Source: Paenibacillus wynnii
GTDB lineage: Bacteria > Bacillota > Bacilli > Paenibacillales > Paenibacillaceae
NCBI RefSeq assembly: GCF_030812855.1
Contig: NZ_JAUSTK010000014.1
Location: forward strand, 1-64,000
Direction: 5' to 3'
DNA length: 64,000 bases
The notes beneath the pieces were generated by a model, which was not told where the DNA came from, searched no databases, and saw only the letters and a program-made list of their open reading frames with translations. Made by a program: the position numbers and the translations under genes. This document shows, in pieces, positions 42,501-50,408 of the stretch (within the stretch, counting starts at the first letter, position 1; each line of letters begins with the position of its first letter).

Positions 42501-43853
42501 ATTGGTGTTGATATACTTCTCTGCATACCATTTCTGTGCTTGCGTTACGATCTGGACCGTTGGGTCATCCTGAACCATTGCAAAATAGCTGTTCATCGGA
42601 GCCGTTGTCACGCCCAACTTCTGCCCGGTGTAGGCGATGGTGGCATTATGTGCAGTTTCAACCGCAGCAAACACGCCTGAATCTCCCGTAACACCAGAAA
42701 TGGATCGGGTTGAAGCCTTGGTATTTTCCTTATCAACCTTCCATCCGCTGCCATCCTGAACAATCTTAATGTCGATCAGACCCAGGTTGCCGCCCCCATA
42801 TCCGGCTTGAACAGCTGGGGTACCGTTAATGTGCCCATACACATTATCCACAACAGATACACTGCTGTTGTTGTAGGGTAATCCCGTTGCAGGATCTTTG
42901 AATGAGACGTCCAATTTGGTGTTGTCGCCAGTAGGAAATACCTTATGCGTGTGCGAGAACGTGATTGCATCAATGCCCGGCACCTTGCTCAGCGCATTGA
43001 TATCATTCTCGGAGCCATCCCCTTGAACAGCACCTGCATCAAACCCGGTGTGTGCCATAGCAATAATGACTTGCGCTCCAGCATCTCGCATCTCTGGCAC
43101 GAACTTCGCCGCCGTCTCAGCAATATCCTTAGTTATTACCTTACCTTCCAGGTTAACCTTATCCCACTCCATAATTTGTGGAGTGACAAGACCGAGTAGA
43201 CCGACTTTAATCGTTTGATCCACACCATTGCTATCCTTTACCGTCTTATCAATAATAGTGTAGGGTTTGAAATAGTTTGTGACTCCATCGGTTTTATAGA
43301 TATTGGCGTTCAAATACTCAAAATTTGCTCCGGTATTTGACTGTCCACTGCCTTTAATTGTTCGATCCAAAAATTCCAGGCCATAGTTAAACTCATGATT
43401 ACCAAATATCGCTGCATCATAATCCATGGCGTTCATAGCGGCCATCATCGGGTGAATCATGGTTGGAGAATCTAGCAGTCCTGATTTCTTCGCCATGTAA
43501 GTTCCCAGCGGAGTTCCCTGAATTAAATCCCCATTGTCTAGGAGGAGGTTATTTACTTGTTCTGTTCTGGCTTGCTTAACCAACGTTGCTGTCCGATCGA
43601 GACCGACAGTTGCCGAGGCCGCATTTTTGAAATAATCCCAGCCGGTGACATTGGTGTGTACATCCGTTGTACTCATAAGCCTTAGATCAATAGTTGACGC
43701 AGCAGCGGCAGCCGCTTTTTCAGCAACCCCTATAGTGCCCAAGAAAGTTCCGCCCAAGACCTGTACAGATAGTACAGCCGTTGTCAACAAGGAAGCAAAA
43801 GGCTTATTCCATCGTGATTTCCATCCCATAAAGTGATTATTCCTCCCTATCAT
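39558..43853 (-). CDS. SLH-anchored bifunctional 2',3'-cyclic-nucleotide phosphodiesterase / 5'-nucleotidase
   Basis: A 1431-residue secreted surface enzyme with two full metallophosphatase-nucleotidase modules. Module 1 has a metallophosphatase domain from DLRLMSTTDVHTNV (about residue 56) with the metal motifs DNGDLIQGTPLG, GNHEFNYG and AMAHTGFD, then a 5'-nucleotidase C domain. Module 2 restarts near VHLIGINDFHGQLD (about 695), with FHNGDSVGASAP, GNHEFDQG and VLAHDPAS, and its own C domain (FAFMNPGGIRADL, GGDNYTVL). A Pro/Thr/Ala-rich linker leads to three SLH repeats that bind secondary cell wall polymer. The N-terminus is a long signal peptide. It releases phosphate and nucleosides from extracellular nucleotides. 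A PhoP-like box lies upstream. Confidence 0.93.
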   Translation of the reverse strand: MIGRNNHFMGWKSRWNKPFASLLTTAVLSVQVLGGTFLGTIGVAEKAAAAAASTIDLRLMSTTDVHTNVTGWDYFKNAASATVGLDRTATLVKQARTEQVNNLLLDNGDLIQGTPLGTYMAKKSGLLDSPTMIHPMMAAMNAMDYDAAIFGNHEFNYGLEFLDRTIKGSGQSNTGANFEYLNANIYKTDGVTNYFKPYTIIDKTVKDSNGVDQTIKVGLLGLVTPQIMEWDKVNLEGKVITKDIAETAAKFVPEMRDAGAQVIIAMAHTGFDAGAVQGDGSENDINALSKVPGIDAITFSHTHKVFPTGDNTKLDVSFKDPATGLPYNNSSVSVVDNVYGHINGTPAVQAGYGGGNLGLIDIKIVQDGSGWKVDKENTKASTRSISGVTGDSGVFAAVETAHNATIAYTGQKLGVTTAPMNSYFAMVQDDPTVQIVTQAQKWYAEKYINTNLPEYKDLPILSVGAPFKAGRNGPTEYTNIAAGDLTIRSASDLYLYDNTLKAIKVKGSTVKEWLEMSAGAFNKIDPALTTPQSLLDPSFAVYNFDVIDGIKYKFDVTKEAKYDSKGVIKNPASSRVTNITYNNKPLDLNMDFIVVTNNYRASGGGNFPGVKDSQMIIDSQEENRQVLMDYISEVGTISPTADNNWSLLSINKDVNTTFISAPEAEGVLPNNMTYTNEKDIKGFGIFKVNIPVEVHLIGINDFHGQLDTVSTVSNKPVGTAAILATYLKQSRAIYENSLLFHNGDSVGASAPVSSLERDEPTLKWMNMMGFDVGSLGNHEFDQGVAALMSQINGGVDPKDPKVTHEGVNFPYINANAVNSTTGKPIIDPYVIKEVGGVKIGFIGLVTKSTPSKVSPSGTAGVKFLTPQEEVTAVEAYAKELQDMGVQTIIVLAHDPASTKSGVTTGEAADLANALPANSPVDVIVAGDNHALANGVVNGKLIVQAYSYGTAFEDIKLLIDPKTGDVLSKSAVVTSTFHEGVTPDADTVALVNGYLALHPELTKPVGTTDGKITRTDAYTKESSLGNLIADAMRSSDFGDGKGPADFAFMNPGGIRADLPSGNVTFGDLAKIQPFGNTLVKLTLTGAQIKTLLQQQWFVKPDGTYDIKTLQISGLKYTANMDAPVATRISSLTLANGTPINPTQNYTAVVNNFMAAGGDNYTVLTQAGTSVPGPTDLDVFYDYIVKMFKGGVINARIEGRITNNLTTPAETPPPYNPGPVAPTPTPSPTATPSATPAPSATPAPTAAPVVEFKDLGKVVWAQSAIEALAAQGILKGVGGDNFAPTQNVSRAEFVTILVRALNLTGNGTPVTFGDVKSSVWYTDAITIAVNTGLVKGSGNGKFEPNREITREEMAIMVANALKAKGLLQTIDNNTALQQFADKGEIASYAQDSVAQLTNLGIINGIDADQFGPKGITNRAQAAVIIFRMLGIAS

Positions 43854-44000
43854 TTTGTTAGTTCCGTGATATCATATCATACACAAATGGTAGAATATCA
43901 ATAATTTTGTTAAAATAAAACATATTTATGTAAGGTAACTTTACATAAATAATCATTTTATTTGATGTTTAGTTAATATATTTATGAATATATTAGAATA

Positions 44001-44017
44001 TGTTAACTGCATGTTAA
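44001..44017 (-). promoter_or_regulatory. Candidate PhoP box upstream of the surface nucleotidase gene
   Basis: On the minus strand TTAACA is repeated with exactly five bases between (TTAACATGCAGTTAACA). This is the 11-base phasing of Bacillus PhoP half-sites (TT(A/C/T)A(C/T)A). It lies about 150 bases upstream of the ATG in an AT-rich, otherwise empty 350-base gap. Phosphate-starvation control would suit a secreted nucleotidase. Confidence 0.5.
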
Positions 44018-44105
44018 GTTCTCCATTAAAGATAGATCCCATATTTAATCACTCCATTTATCTGAACCTGAAACACTGAAATGGTAGGGAGTTTATCCGC
44101 TACAC

Positions 44106-44157
44106 AAAAAAGCAGCCCTCCTCCAGTAAAAAACACATGGGGGATGACTGCTTTTTT
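44106..44157. terminator. Terminator after the AraC-type regulator gene
   Basis: AAAAAAGCAG (44106-44115) and CTGCTTTTTT (44148-44157) form the base of a hairpin with further CC/GG pairing inside. T-runs exist on both strands. It lies 45 bases past the regulator stop. Confidence 0.8.
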
Positions 44158-44201
44158 TATTACAAACGATTAACGATTCACTTATTTAAAAAATTAGTCA
44201 A

Positions 44202-45242
44202 CTATTCACCTGAAGCATACATCCAGCAATTTTGTTTGCGATAGCTGGAGGGGGAGAGTGCAGTATGCTTTTTAAATATTCTCCAAAAATGAGTGGTATT
44301 GTGAAAGCCAGCCCTCTCCATGATCTCCGAGATCGGAAGCAAGGTATCTCTCAGTAAAGTGGCGGCTATTTGCACGCGGTACTTGATCAGATAATCAATG
44401 ACAGACAAGTTTGTGCGCTGGGAGAACTGATGGTTCAAGGTAGTGCGGTTAATATGAAACATTCGACTTAATTCGTTCAGGGTTATTTTGTTCGGATAGT
44501 TCGTATGTAAATAAATCAAAACATTGTTTACCATATCACATATACCAGTATCCTCTTCTGCTGCTAGAGTTCCCTCTTGATCAATCAGCTTTGAGAGGAG
44601 AATCAGCACTTCCAGTAACAGCGATCGGGACCGACAGGGCCAATTAATGTCACTTTGGGCCACAAGCGTCTCGTTCATTTGCCGCAAGAGCTTAGTGATA
44701 TGTTGTGCATTTGCAGTATCTATTGTGAATATGTGGGGGAATTCGAGATTCCTCTTAAGGAATGGCCGCAGTAGGTAAAGGTCCTGCTCTTCCGTGACGG
44801 AGAAATCAGCATGCGGATGGTGGACATTCTCAAAATTGAATTTGCTATTCACAACTATTGGATCAAAATAAACTGATTTCACGGATATATCCGAGGAAAC
44901 ATTCAGCTCCGCATATTCATTTTCATGGACACACAGGATCACAGGCGAAGTAAAGGGCATTTGCAAGTTTCCGCATGATATGATACCCGATCCCTTCTCA
45001 ATCAGTACAAGGCTCCATCTGCCGTAGCCCCGAGTATCTTCTATACAAGATTCATGTTCCGTGAAATATAGAGGAAGTGAATATCCAGAATGCACTTCTC
45101 TACCGATTGTTACAAACTCCAAAGCGTTCACCTCGGTTGGCCATTGTGAAATATTTTTCAAATCCATTTTATAACATTTTTGGTTTGTGTGATAGACCTG
45201 CAGGAATTCGAGTCCAAAGTGAACTTGTTTAAAAGCAAACAA
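44202..45242 (-). CDS. AraC-family transcriptional regulator
   Basis: A protein of up to 346 residues with a C-terminal AraC-type double helix-turn-helix (about residues 240-340): ITLNELSRMFHINRTTLNHQF and ISEIMERAGFHNTTHFWRIFKKHTALSPSSYRKQ. The N-terminal half resembles a cupin-like sensor domain (GYSLPLYFTEHESCIEDTRGYGRWSLVLIEKGSG). The listed start is a TTG at 45242. An internal ATG at 45167 (MDLKNISQWPTEV) is an alternative; neither has a good ribosome binding site. It is divergent from the metallo-beta-lactamase-fold lipoprotein gene and probably controls it. Confidence 0.82.
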   Translation of the reverse strand: MFAFKQVHFGLEFLQVYHTNQKCYKMDLKNISQWPTEVNALEFVTIGREVHSGYSLPLYFTEHESCIEDTRGYGRWSLVLIEKGSGIISCGNLQMPFTSPVILCVHENEYAELNVSSDISVKSVYFDPIVVNSKFNFENVHHPHADFSVTEEQDLYLLRPFLKRNLEFPHIFTIDTANAQHITKLLRQMNETLVAQSDINWPCRSRSLLLEVLILLSKLIDQEGTLAAEEDTGICDMVNNVLIYLHTNYPNKITLNELSRMFHINRTTLNHQFSQRTNLSVIDYLIKYRVQIAATLLRDTLLPISEIMERAGFHNTTHFWRIFKKHTALSPSSYRKQNCWMYASGE

Positions 45243-45325
45243 CTATTGCAGATACACCATTCTCGCTGCAAACCTGATCAGGTATGATGCCCCTATATCA
45301 TAAATCGTTTGAGGGGAGTCATACT

Positions 45326-46153
45326 ATGAAATTTGAAGTAAGAAGTAAAAGAGTGGTTGTATTACTTTTGATTATTATGTGTTGTGCTTTATTGGGGGCG
45401 TGTTCTAAAAATGATACCGAAAGTGGTAAGACTAACGCGGAAGCAGCCATCGCAAATGTAGCGTCTTCTGAACCGATCCAGGATGGTCCCTTGACTATTA
45501 AATACGTGGGTAATTCATGCTTCTATTTGACATTTCCTGATGGAACAACAGTCTTGACCGATCCCTACCCCGCGAAATATAAATCATTCTTTGGTCCAGC
45601 TCCTGATATGGAAGTGGACGCCTACACAATCTCCCATTATCATGATGATCATGTTCCGGATTTGAAGCAGCTTAAAGGCGATCCCAAAAGGCTTGTTTCC
45701 AAGTTGATGACAGAGCCCATTAAAGTCGGCGGTGTAGAAGTAACCGGGTTCTCATCCAAGCATGTATCAAATTTAGGAGACAATGAAGTATTCGTATTTC
45801 GTTTCGGTGATTTGAAAATCGTACACATGGGAGAGACAGATAAGATAGAATCACCAGAGGCGTTGGAAGCCGTGAAAGGTGCGGACGTCGTACTGACATA
45901 TGCGGGAGAATACGGCCCGGAAACATTGAAAAACTCCGCTATATTTCAGTCGTTATACAATATGGATGTAAAGGTCATCATTCCACAACATTTCAGTAAC
46001 AATCCAGAAGCGATATGGTATGGAGAGCCGACAATGGATCAGATTCTAAAAGAAGTGCCGCAAGGTGTTGAAACAGTCAAGTTAGATGAACTGGTTGTGA
46101 CGAAGGACATGAAGAAAGAGTTTGTTGAGCTGTCCCAAATGAATGCTAATTAA
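45326..46153 (+). CDS. Metallo-beta-lactamase-fold lipoprotein (UlaG/YtkL-like)
   Basis: A 275-residue protein exported as a lipoprotein (basic start, hydrophobic core, LLGAC lipobox). The body is a UPF0173/UlaG-like metallo-beta-lactamase fold. It has IKYVGNSCFYLTFPDGTTVL, the metal motif SHYHDDHVPDL (HxHxDH form), a later HMGETDKIE Asp/His strand and a final PQHFSNN His. I start it at ATG 45326 because GAGGGGAGTC lies directly upstream; the earlier ATG at 45284 has no site. Substrate unknown; relatives hydrolyse lactones, phosphodiesters or other esters. Export of this fold as a lipoprotein is uncommon. It is divergent from an AraC-type regulator gene. Confidence 0.83.
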   Translation: MKFEVRSKRVVVLLLIIMCCALLGACSKNDTESGKTNAEAAIANVASSEPIQDGPLTIKYVGNSCFYLTFPDGTTVLTDPYPAKYKSFFGPAPDMEVDAYTISHYHDDHVPDLKQLKGDPKRLVSKLMTEPIKVGGVEVTGFSSKHVSNLGDNEVFVFRFGDLKIVHMGETDKIESPEALEAVKGADVVLTYAGEYGPETLKNSAIFQSLYNMDVKVIIPQHFSNNPEAIWYGEPTMDQILKEVPQGVETVKLDELVVTKDMKKEFVELSQMNAN

Positions 46154-46195
46154 TTGATGTGAAAGAGAAAGAAGCAGACTAATTAGGATGTAAAC

Positions 46196-46227
46196 AAAAG
46201 AGACACCCATCAAGGCGTGTCTTTTTT
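46196..46227. terminator. Terminator between the convergent MBL and GH3 genes
   Basis: AAAAGAGACAC (46196-46206) and GTGTCTTTTTT (46217-46227) enclose a 10-base loop, with T-runs on both strands. Confidence 0.85.
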
Positions 46228-46262
46228 GCACTTTATATGGAGTCTAACCTGAGAAGAGTGCC

Positions 46263-49049
46263 TTACACTTGTTTAAATTCAATCCAGTCGATCTGCAAGC
46301 CTGGTTTGATGAAATCCAGTTTCAATTCATACAGGCCTGCTTCCAGTTCGATTTTCACAAGCTTCTGTCGGATCCATTTGCCTTCGGTTCCATTCGTTTG
46401 AATGGTCGTCATCAATTGATCATTCAGTGTCACATTACAAGCGCTTTGAGCCAGCTCAGGTTCTGGAGACATGATGTTGACAATGACCCGGTATTGTCCG
46501 GCCTGATCCACATTCATAAAGGTCGAACCGGTTACGGAAGGTTTTACCTGTGCATTTTGGGAGAGTGCTTGTGCTTGCTCCACCGGAAGAGATGGGTTCG
46601 CTTTAAACGTTTCGACCGTCTCCACAATCTCCTGCTTTCTGGAGAATACCGGTGCATGCATAATGAATTCACAAATATTCATAGCGGAGCGCTGAAGTTC
46701 TCCTCGGGTTAAGGAGCCATTTTCCAAGGACTCCAAGGTATTGTCTTCATAAGCATTGATTTCCGCCCCATAGTTACTAACCACCATATAAAGATCATTT
46801 TGGGCGCGAACCATCCAGTTCGTATATTTTCGATCCGCGGGACCTCCATGGGCAACATCATTCATAACAGCCCACCAATCCGTCATCACAATGCCTTTAA
46901 AGCCCCACTCCCCGCGAAGAATCGTGGTATTCAAGTCATAATTGGAAGCCGCCCAATGTCCATTAACGGGGTTATAGGAGGTCATTATCGAATTCGCACC
47001 GCCCTGCTTCACCGCAATCTCAAAACCTTTCAGATAAATCTCCCGAAGGGCACGTTCGGAGACGACCGCATCCACCTTACTGCGATACTTCTCCTGGTTG
47101 TTACAGGCGAAATGCTTCAGTGTGGCATTGGAGCCGCCTTTCATAATTCCCCGAGTGCATGCTGCTGCAAATACCCCGGAAATCAGCGGATCTTCTGAAA
47201 AGTACTCAAAGTTGCGTCCATTGAGCGGACTGCGACGGATATTCAAGCCGGGTCCAAGTAAGGCGTCTATGTTGTTTCTTAATAATTCCTGGCCTTCCAT
47301 GACATACAATTCTTCGACCAGTTCCGCATTCCACGTTGCAGCAAGCAGGGTTCCGATGGCAACCTGAGTCGCTTTCTGCCCGCTATCCATCCGAATACCG
47401 GACGGTCCGTCTGACGTACAAGCAACAGGGATTCCGTAATTGAACAACTGATCACTTACGCCTCCGAAAGCCGATGCCGTACCCGGAGTCACGAGCGGAC
47501 TGCTCATGCCTTCTCCTCTGACAATCGTAGCCAGATCCTGATCACTGAGCTGGGCGATAAAGGCCTCCATGCTGACTTTCTGTTCATATACATCTCTTAA
47601 TTTATATCCTTGATTGCCGGTTTGCTCCAACGTTTCAGGAAGACTCTTCTCGATCCGATCCGCTAAAGAAATCTTTCGCTTCGGTGCCTCAACAGAGATA
47701 AGTTCATACGAACCGTCTTCCTTTCGAACGCCTGGTTTCATTCTTGTATAGCTTTCGGTCGGCGCCATCGCCTCTTGCAGCTGCTCCACAACCAGGAGAG
47801 TTTCCACGTTGTAACCGTTTTGTCCTTCAGTACCTATTTCCACCAGACTTTTGATACTGGATCCCACATAAAAGCGATACATCCCGGCTTCTAGCACATA
47901 TGCAGATGTATACCCTGTCACACCGGAGTCATCGTAAGAGGCCATAGAAAGAACAGAGAAACTCACGGTAAGACACTGGGATTCACCCGGTTGAAGGACT
48001 TTTGTCTTTCCGAATGCTGCCAGTGCTTTAGCCGGCTGTCCCAACTTTCCTTGAGGCGCTTCGTAATAGACCTGCACGACCTCTTTTCCCGCAAAAGTGG
48101 TTCCCGTATTGGTTACGGTTACGTCAATTTCAACGTATTGTTCTCCTTTTTCGGTGGTCAGCTTGGCTTCCTCAGGCTCGATGGTAAAGGAGGTATAGGA
48201 TTGACCATAACCAAATTCATACTGAACCTTATCCGGGCAAAACGTCTCAAAATAACGATATCCCACATAGATATCTTCCTGATAAACGTTTTTAAATTCA
48301 TTGCCGTAATTGCGTGTAGAAGGATAATCCTCGATAGAATAAGCGATCGTATCCGTTAATTTGCCACTCGGTGTAACCTCTCCGGCCAGCACGTCGGCAA
48401 TCGCATTGCCCCCTTCCATTCCACCCTGCCAAGAATAAATGGCACAAGGAATCGGGTGCACATAACTTTCATCGTTCATCCAGCTCATATCAATAATATT
48501 CGATACATTTAGCACAACGATGGTTTGTTCAAAATGGGCCGTTACCTGCTTCAGCATCCCTTTTTCTTCTGCTGTTAATTGGTAGCTTCCCGGCGCGTCC
48601 GCATTATCCTGATCTTCTCCCGCCGTACGTCCGATCACAATGATCGCCTTGTTCGATTTGCTTCTTGCCTCCGACACCAGCTCATCGGTTATAGGCATTT
48701 CCTTCTGGTGCCACGGCTCTGCGGCCCAGCCGCCGCCACCATTATCAAATGGATTTTGCTCGATCCACTTTTCATAGACAGCCGCCAGTTCTTCGTTGAC
48801 GGTAAGGTTCTTTTTACTGCGAAGGCCGTCCAATAGGTTGGTCGTATAAGAAACATGGACGCTCCCGCCCGAACCTGTACCGCTGCGATAATAATTCACC
48901 TGGGTTCTACCAAAAATTGATACGCTTTCACCGTTTCCCAGCGGAAGCACCTGTCCTTCATTCTTTAACAGCACCGCGCCTTCTGCAGCTACCGTTCGAC
49001 TAAATTCAGCAAAACCTTCTAATGGAACTCCCACATTCTGTGTGCTCAA
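46263..49049 (-). CDS. GH3 glycosidase with swapped domain order and a C-terminal carbohydrate-binding-like domain
   Basis: A 928-residue GH3 enzyme, probably a beta-glucosidase or related exo-glycosidase. The usual order is reversed. The (alpha/beta)6 GH3 C-domain comes first (EGAVLLKNEGQVLPLGNGES at residues ~23-42, then IVVLNVSNIIDMSW). A fibronectin-III-like domain is next (about 300-420). The TIM-barrel N-domain comes last (TSDGPSGIRM, LGPGLNIRRSPLNGRNFEYFSEDP, TLKHFACNNQE, FKGIVMTDWWAVMN with the nucleophile Asp). A final ~90-residue beta-rich segment (GSTFMNVDQAGQYRVIVNIM ... IDWIEFKQV) resembles CBM6/35-type domains. There is no signal peptide, so it is cytoplasmic. This layout is known for some Ruminococcus and Butyrivibrio beta-glucosidases. 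Confidence 0.9.
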   Translation of the reverse strand: MSTQNVGVPLEGFAEFSRTVAAEGAVLLKNEGQVLPLGNGESVSIFGRTQVNYYRSGTGSGGSVHVSYTTNLLDGLRSKKNLTVNEELAAVYEKWIEQNPFDNGGGGWAAEPWHQKEMPITDELVSEARSKSNKAIIVIGRTAGEDQDNADAPGSYQLTAEEKGMLKQVTAHFEQTIVVLNVSNIIDMSWMNDESYVHPIPCAIYSWQGGMEGGNAIADVLAGEVTPSGKLTDTIAYSIEDYPSTRNYGNEFKNVYQEDIYVGYRYFETFCPDKVQYEFGYGQSYTSFTIEPEEAKLTTEKGEQYVEIDVTVTNTGTTFAGKEVVQVYYEAPQGKLGQPAKALAAFGKTKVLQPGESQCLTVSFSVLSMASYDDSGVTGYTSAYVLEAGMYRFYVGSSIKSLVEIGTEGQNGYNVETLLVVEQLQEAMAPTESYTRMKPGVRKEDGSYELISVEAPKRKISLADRIEKSLPETLEQTGNQGYKLRDVYEQKVSMEAFIAQLSDQDLATIVRGEGMSSPLVTPGTASAFGGVSDQLFNYGIPVACTSDGPSGIRMDSGQKATQVAIGTLLAATWNAELVEELYVMEGQELLRNNIDALLGPGLNIRRSPLNGRNFEYFSEDPLISGVFAAACTRGIMKGGSNATLKHFACNNQEKYRSKVDAVVSERALREIYLKGFEIAVKQGGANSIMTSYNPVNGHWAASNYDLNTTILRGEWGFKGIVMTDWWAVMNDVAHGGPADRKYTNWMVRAQNDLYMVVSNYGAEINAYEDNTLESLENGSLTRGELQRSAMNICEFIMHAPVFSRKQEIVETVETFKANPSLPVEQAQALSQNAQVKPSVTGSTFMNVDQAGQYRVIVNIMSPEPELAQSACNVTLNDQLMTTIQTNGTEGKWIRQKLVKIELEAGLYELKLDFIKPGLQIDWIEFKQV

Positions 49050-49174
49050 TTTGTTTCCCCCCGATTGTCATGTCCTATAAGAATCTTCTCTGAAGTATCA
49101 AAGCGATACTATTAATATACAAGCACTGCTCTTAGAAAAGCAAAATATACCACTCTTGTATCTTTACAATACGA

Positions 49175-49202
49175 AAAAAGACACCGGTTGAAGTGTCTTT
49201 AG
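49175..49202 (-). terminator. Terminator after the small membrane protein gene
   Basis: AAAGACAC (49177-49184) and GTGTCTTT (49193-49200) enclose an 8-base loop. On the minus strand TTTTTTCG follows. Confidence 0.75.
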
Positions 49203-49231
49203 TGCCCCTATCCAAAGATAATGGCGTTAAT

Positions 49232-49420
49232 TTATTTGCGGCGGCGCTTCGTCATTCTTGTATACATCACCAAGGCGACAATTACCATTGCGAGTATACC
49301 CATATTACTTGCTGTTTCAGGCGCCATCCCTAGGAGGCTGCAAACGTTGGTAACCAAACTGTTAGTAAGAAACGCAACCAAAATCAGCATCAATGGACGC
49401 CAAACATTGTATCCTCTCAT
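49232..49420 (-). CDS. Small two-helix membrane protein of unknown function
   Basis: A 62-residue protein. A first helix covers about residues 9-31 (LMLILVAFLTNSLVTNVCSL) and a second about 40-53 (MGILAMVIVALVMYT), with a very basic tail (RMTKRRRK), so both ends are predicted inside. GGAGTG lies about 8 bases before the ATG and a hairpin follows the stop. These support a real gene. I do not recognise a named family. Confidence 0.6.
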   Translation of the reverse strand: MRGYNVWRPLMLILVAFLTNSLVTNVCSLLGMAPETASNMGILAMVIVALVMYTRMTKRRRK

Positions 49421-49575
49421 CCTGCCACACTCCAGACTCCATTTTTCATCTAGTGTCCATTATATCATCAAGGCCACCAAGGTACTATGTAATGAACATT
49501 TCACCCGTAATGACACGAACGCTACACATTCGATCTTCCGATTCTATTATTGTATGTTTGATGCAATTTCCACGA

Positions 49576-49602
49576 AAAAAAGCCCGGTAATCATACCGGG
49601 TC
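49576..49602 (-). terminator. Terminator ending the sulfur/amino-acid operon
   Basis: CCCGGTA (49583-49589) and TACCGGG (49594-49600) enclose ATCA. On the minus strand CTTTTTTT follows. It lies 38 bases past the VOC gene stop. Confidence 0.88.
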
Positions 49603-49640
49603 TCCGTTACTATATAGGATCAGCCCATGAGGACATCGCA

Positions 49641-50405
49641 TTAAGTGAAAATATATTCTCCTGCACCAACCCGGATCGTTTTCCCTTTTAGCTTTATAGA
49701 ATCCGTTTCAACAATCACCTGTTTGAATTGGTTTTCGTCCCCTTTTACGAAATCAAAAAACTTATCACCAATCTTAAGGGAGACGGTTGGCACTTTCGAC
49801 TCTGCGGCAGACAATTGGAATATATCTGCCCAATGCTCAGCTGTTGCTGCTGGATCTGAGACACGGAATACCGCTCTTATGATCTCAGCATTACCAGCAG
49901 GATGAGGCTGAATGATGCCGGATGTCGTTAACCCTTCCAATCTTTCCGCATCAGTCCCTTTCCATTGAATAATAAACGGATAGACTAATCCTTGAAAATC
50001 ACCATCAATGGTCATCATTCGCCACTCTATTAATCTACCCTTGTTATCCAGACGTTTACCATTCATAATAGGCGACAATGTTAAGCCTGCCGCTTCTAAA
50101 GAAGCAGCCATTTCTTCAATATCATCCGTTCGGATAACCACTCTACTCAAAACTTCATGCTCCGGTAATGCGTCAACCGCATCCTTTACCACACGGTTAT
50201 GTTCCGTTGCCTTCGCTAATTCTAGATTCTCAATGCCTAGAAACTCGATATAGGTTAACCCAAAATAACTTAATGTATTAAAGGTTCCCCATTCCTTATG
50301 TGAACCTCCCCTGAAGGCAACTAACCCGTTTTTTCTAAAGATCTCAACCGGTTTGTCCAATTCATTGACATAATGAACCAGATGATCCCAATTTTTCATT
50401 GCCAT
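49641..50405 (-). CDS. VOC/glyoxalase-like domain protein (Glyoxalase_3 type)
   Basis: A 254-residue cytoplasmic protein with two VOC-like halves. The first starts NWDHLVHYVNELDKPVEIFRKNG (metal-ligand-like His in WDH) with the later segment YFGLTYIEFLGIEN. The second begins near AEIIRAVFRVSDPAATAEHWADIF. This is the glyoxalase-like type often found in amino-acid or osmolyte catabolic operons. No substrate can be assigned. It is the last of nine minus-strand genes and starts 3 bases after the ProC-like stop, so it is clearly cotranscribed. Confidence 0.82.
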   Translation of the reverse strand: MAMKNWDHLVHYVNELDKPVEIFRKNGLVAFRGGSHKEWGTFNTLSYFGLTYIEFLGIENLELAKATEHNRVVKDAVDALPEHEVLSRVVIRTDDIEEMAASLEAAGLTLSPIMNGKRLDNKGRLIEWRMMTIDGDFQGLVYPFIIQWKGTDAERLEGLTTSGIIQPHPAGNAEIIRAVFRVSDPAATAEHWADIFQLSAAESKVPTVSLKIGDKFFDFVKGDENQFKQVIVETDSIKLKGKTIRVGAGEYIFT

Positions 50406-50408
50406 TGT

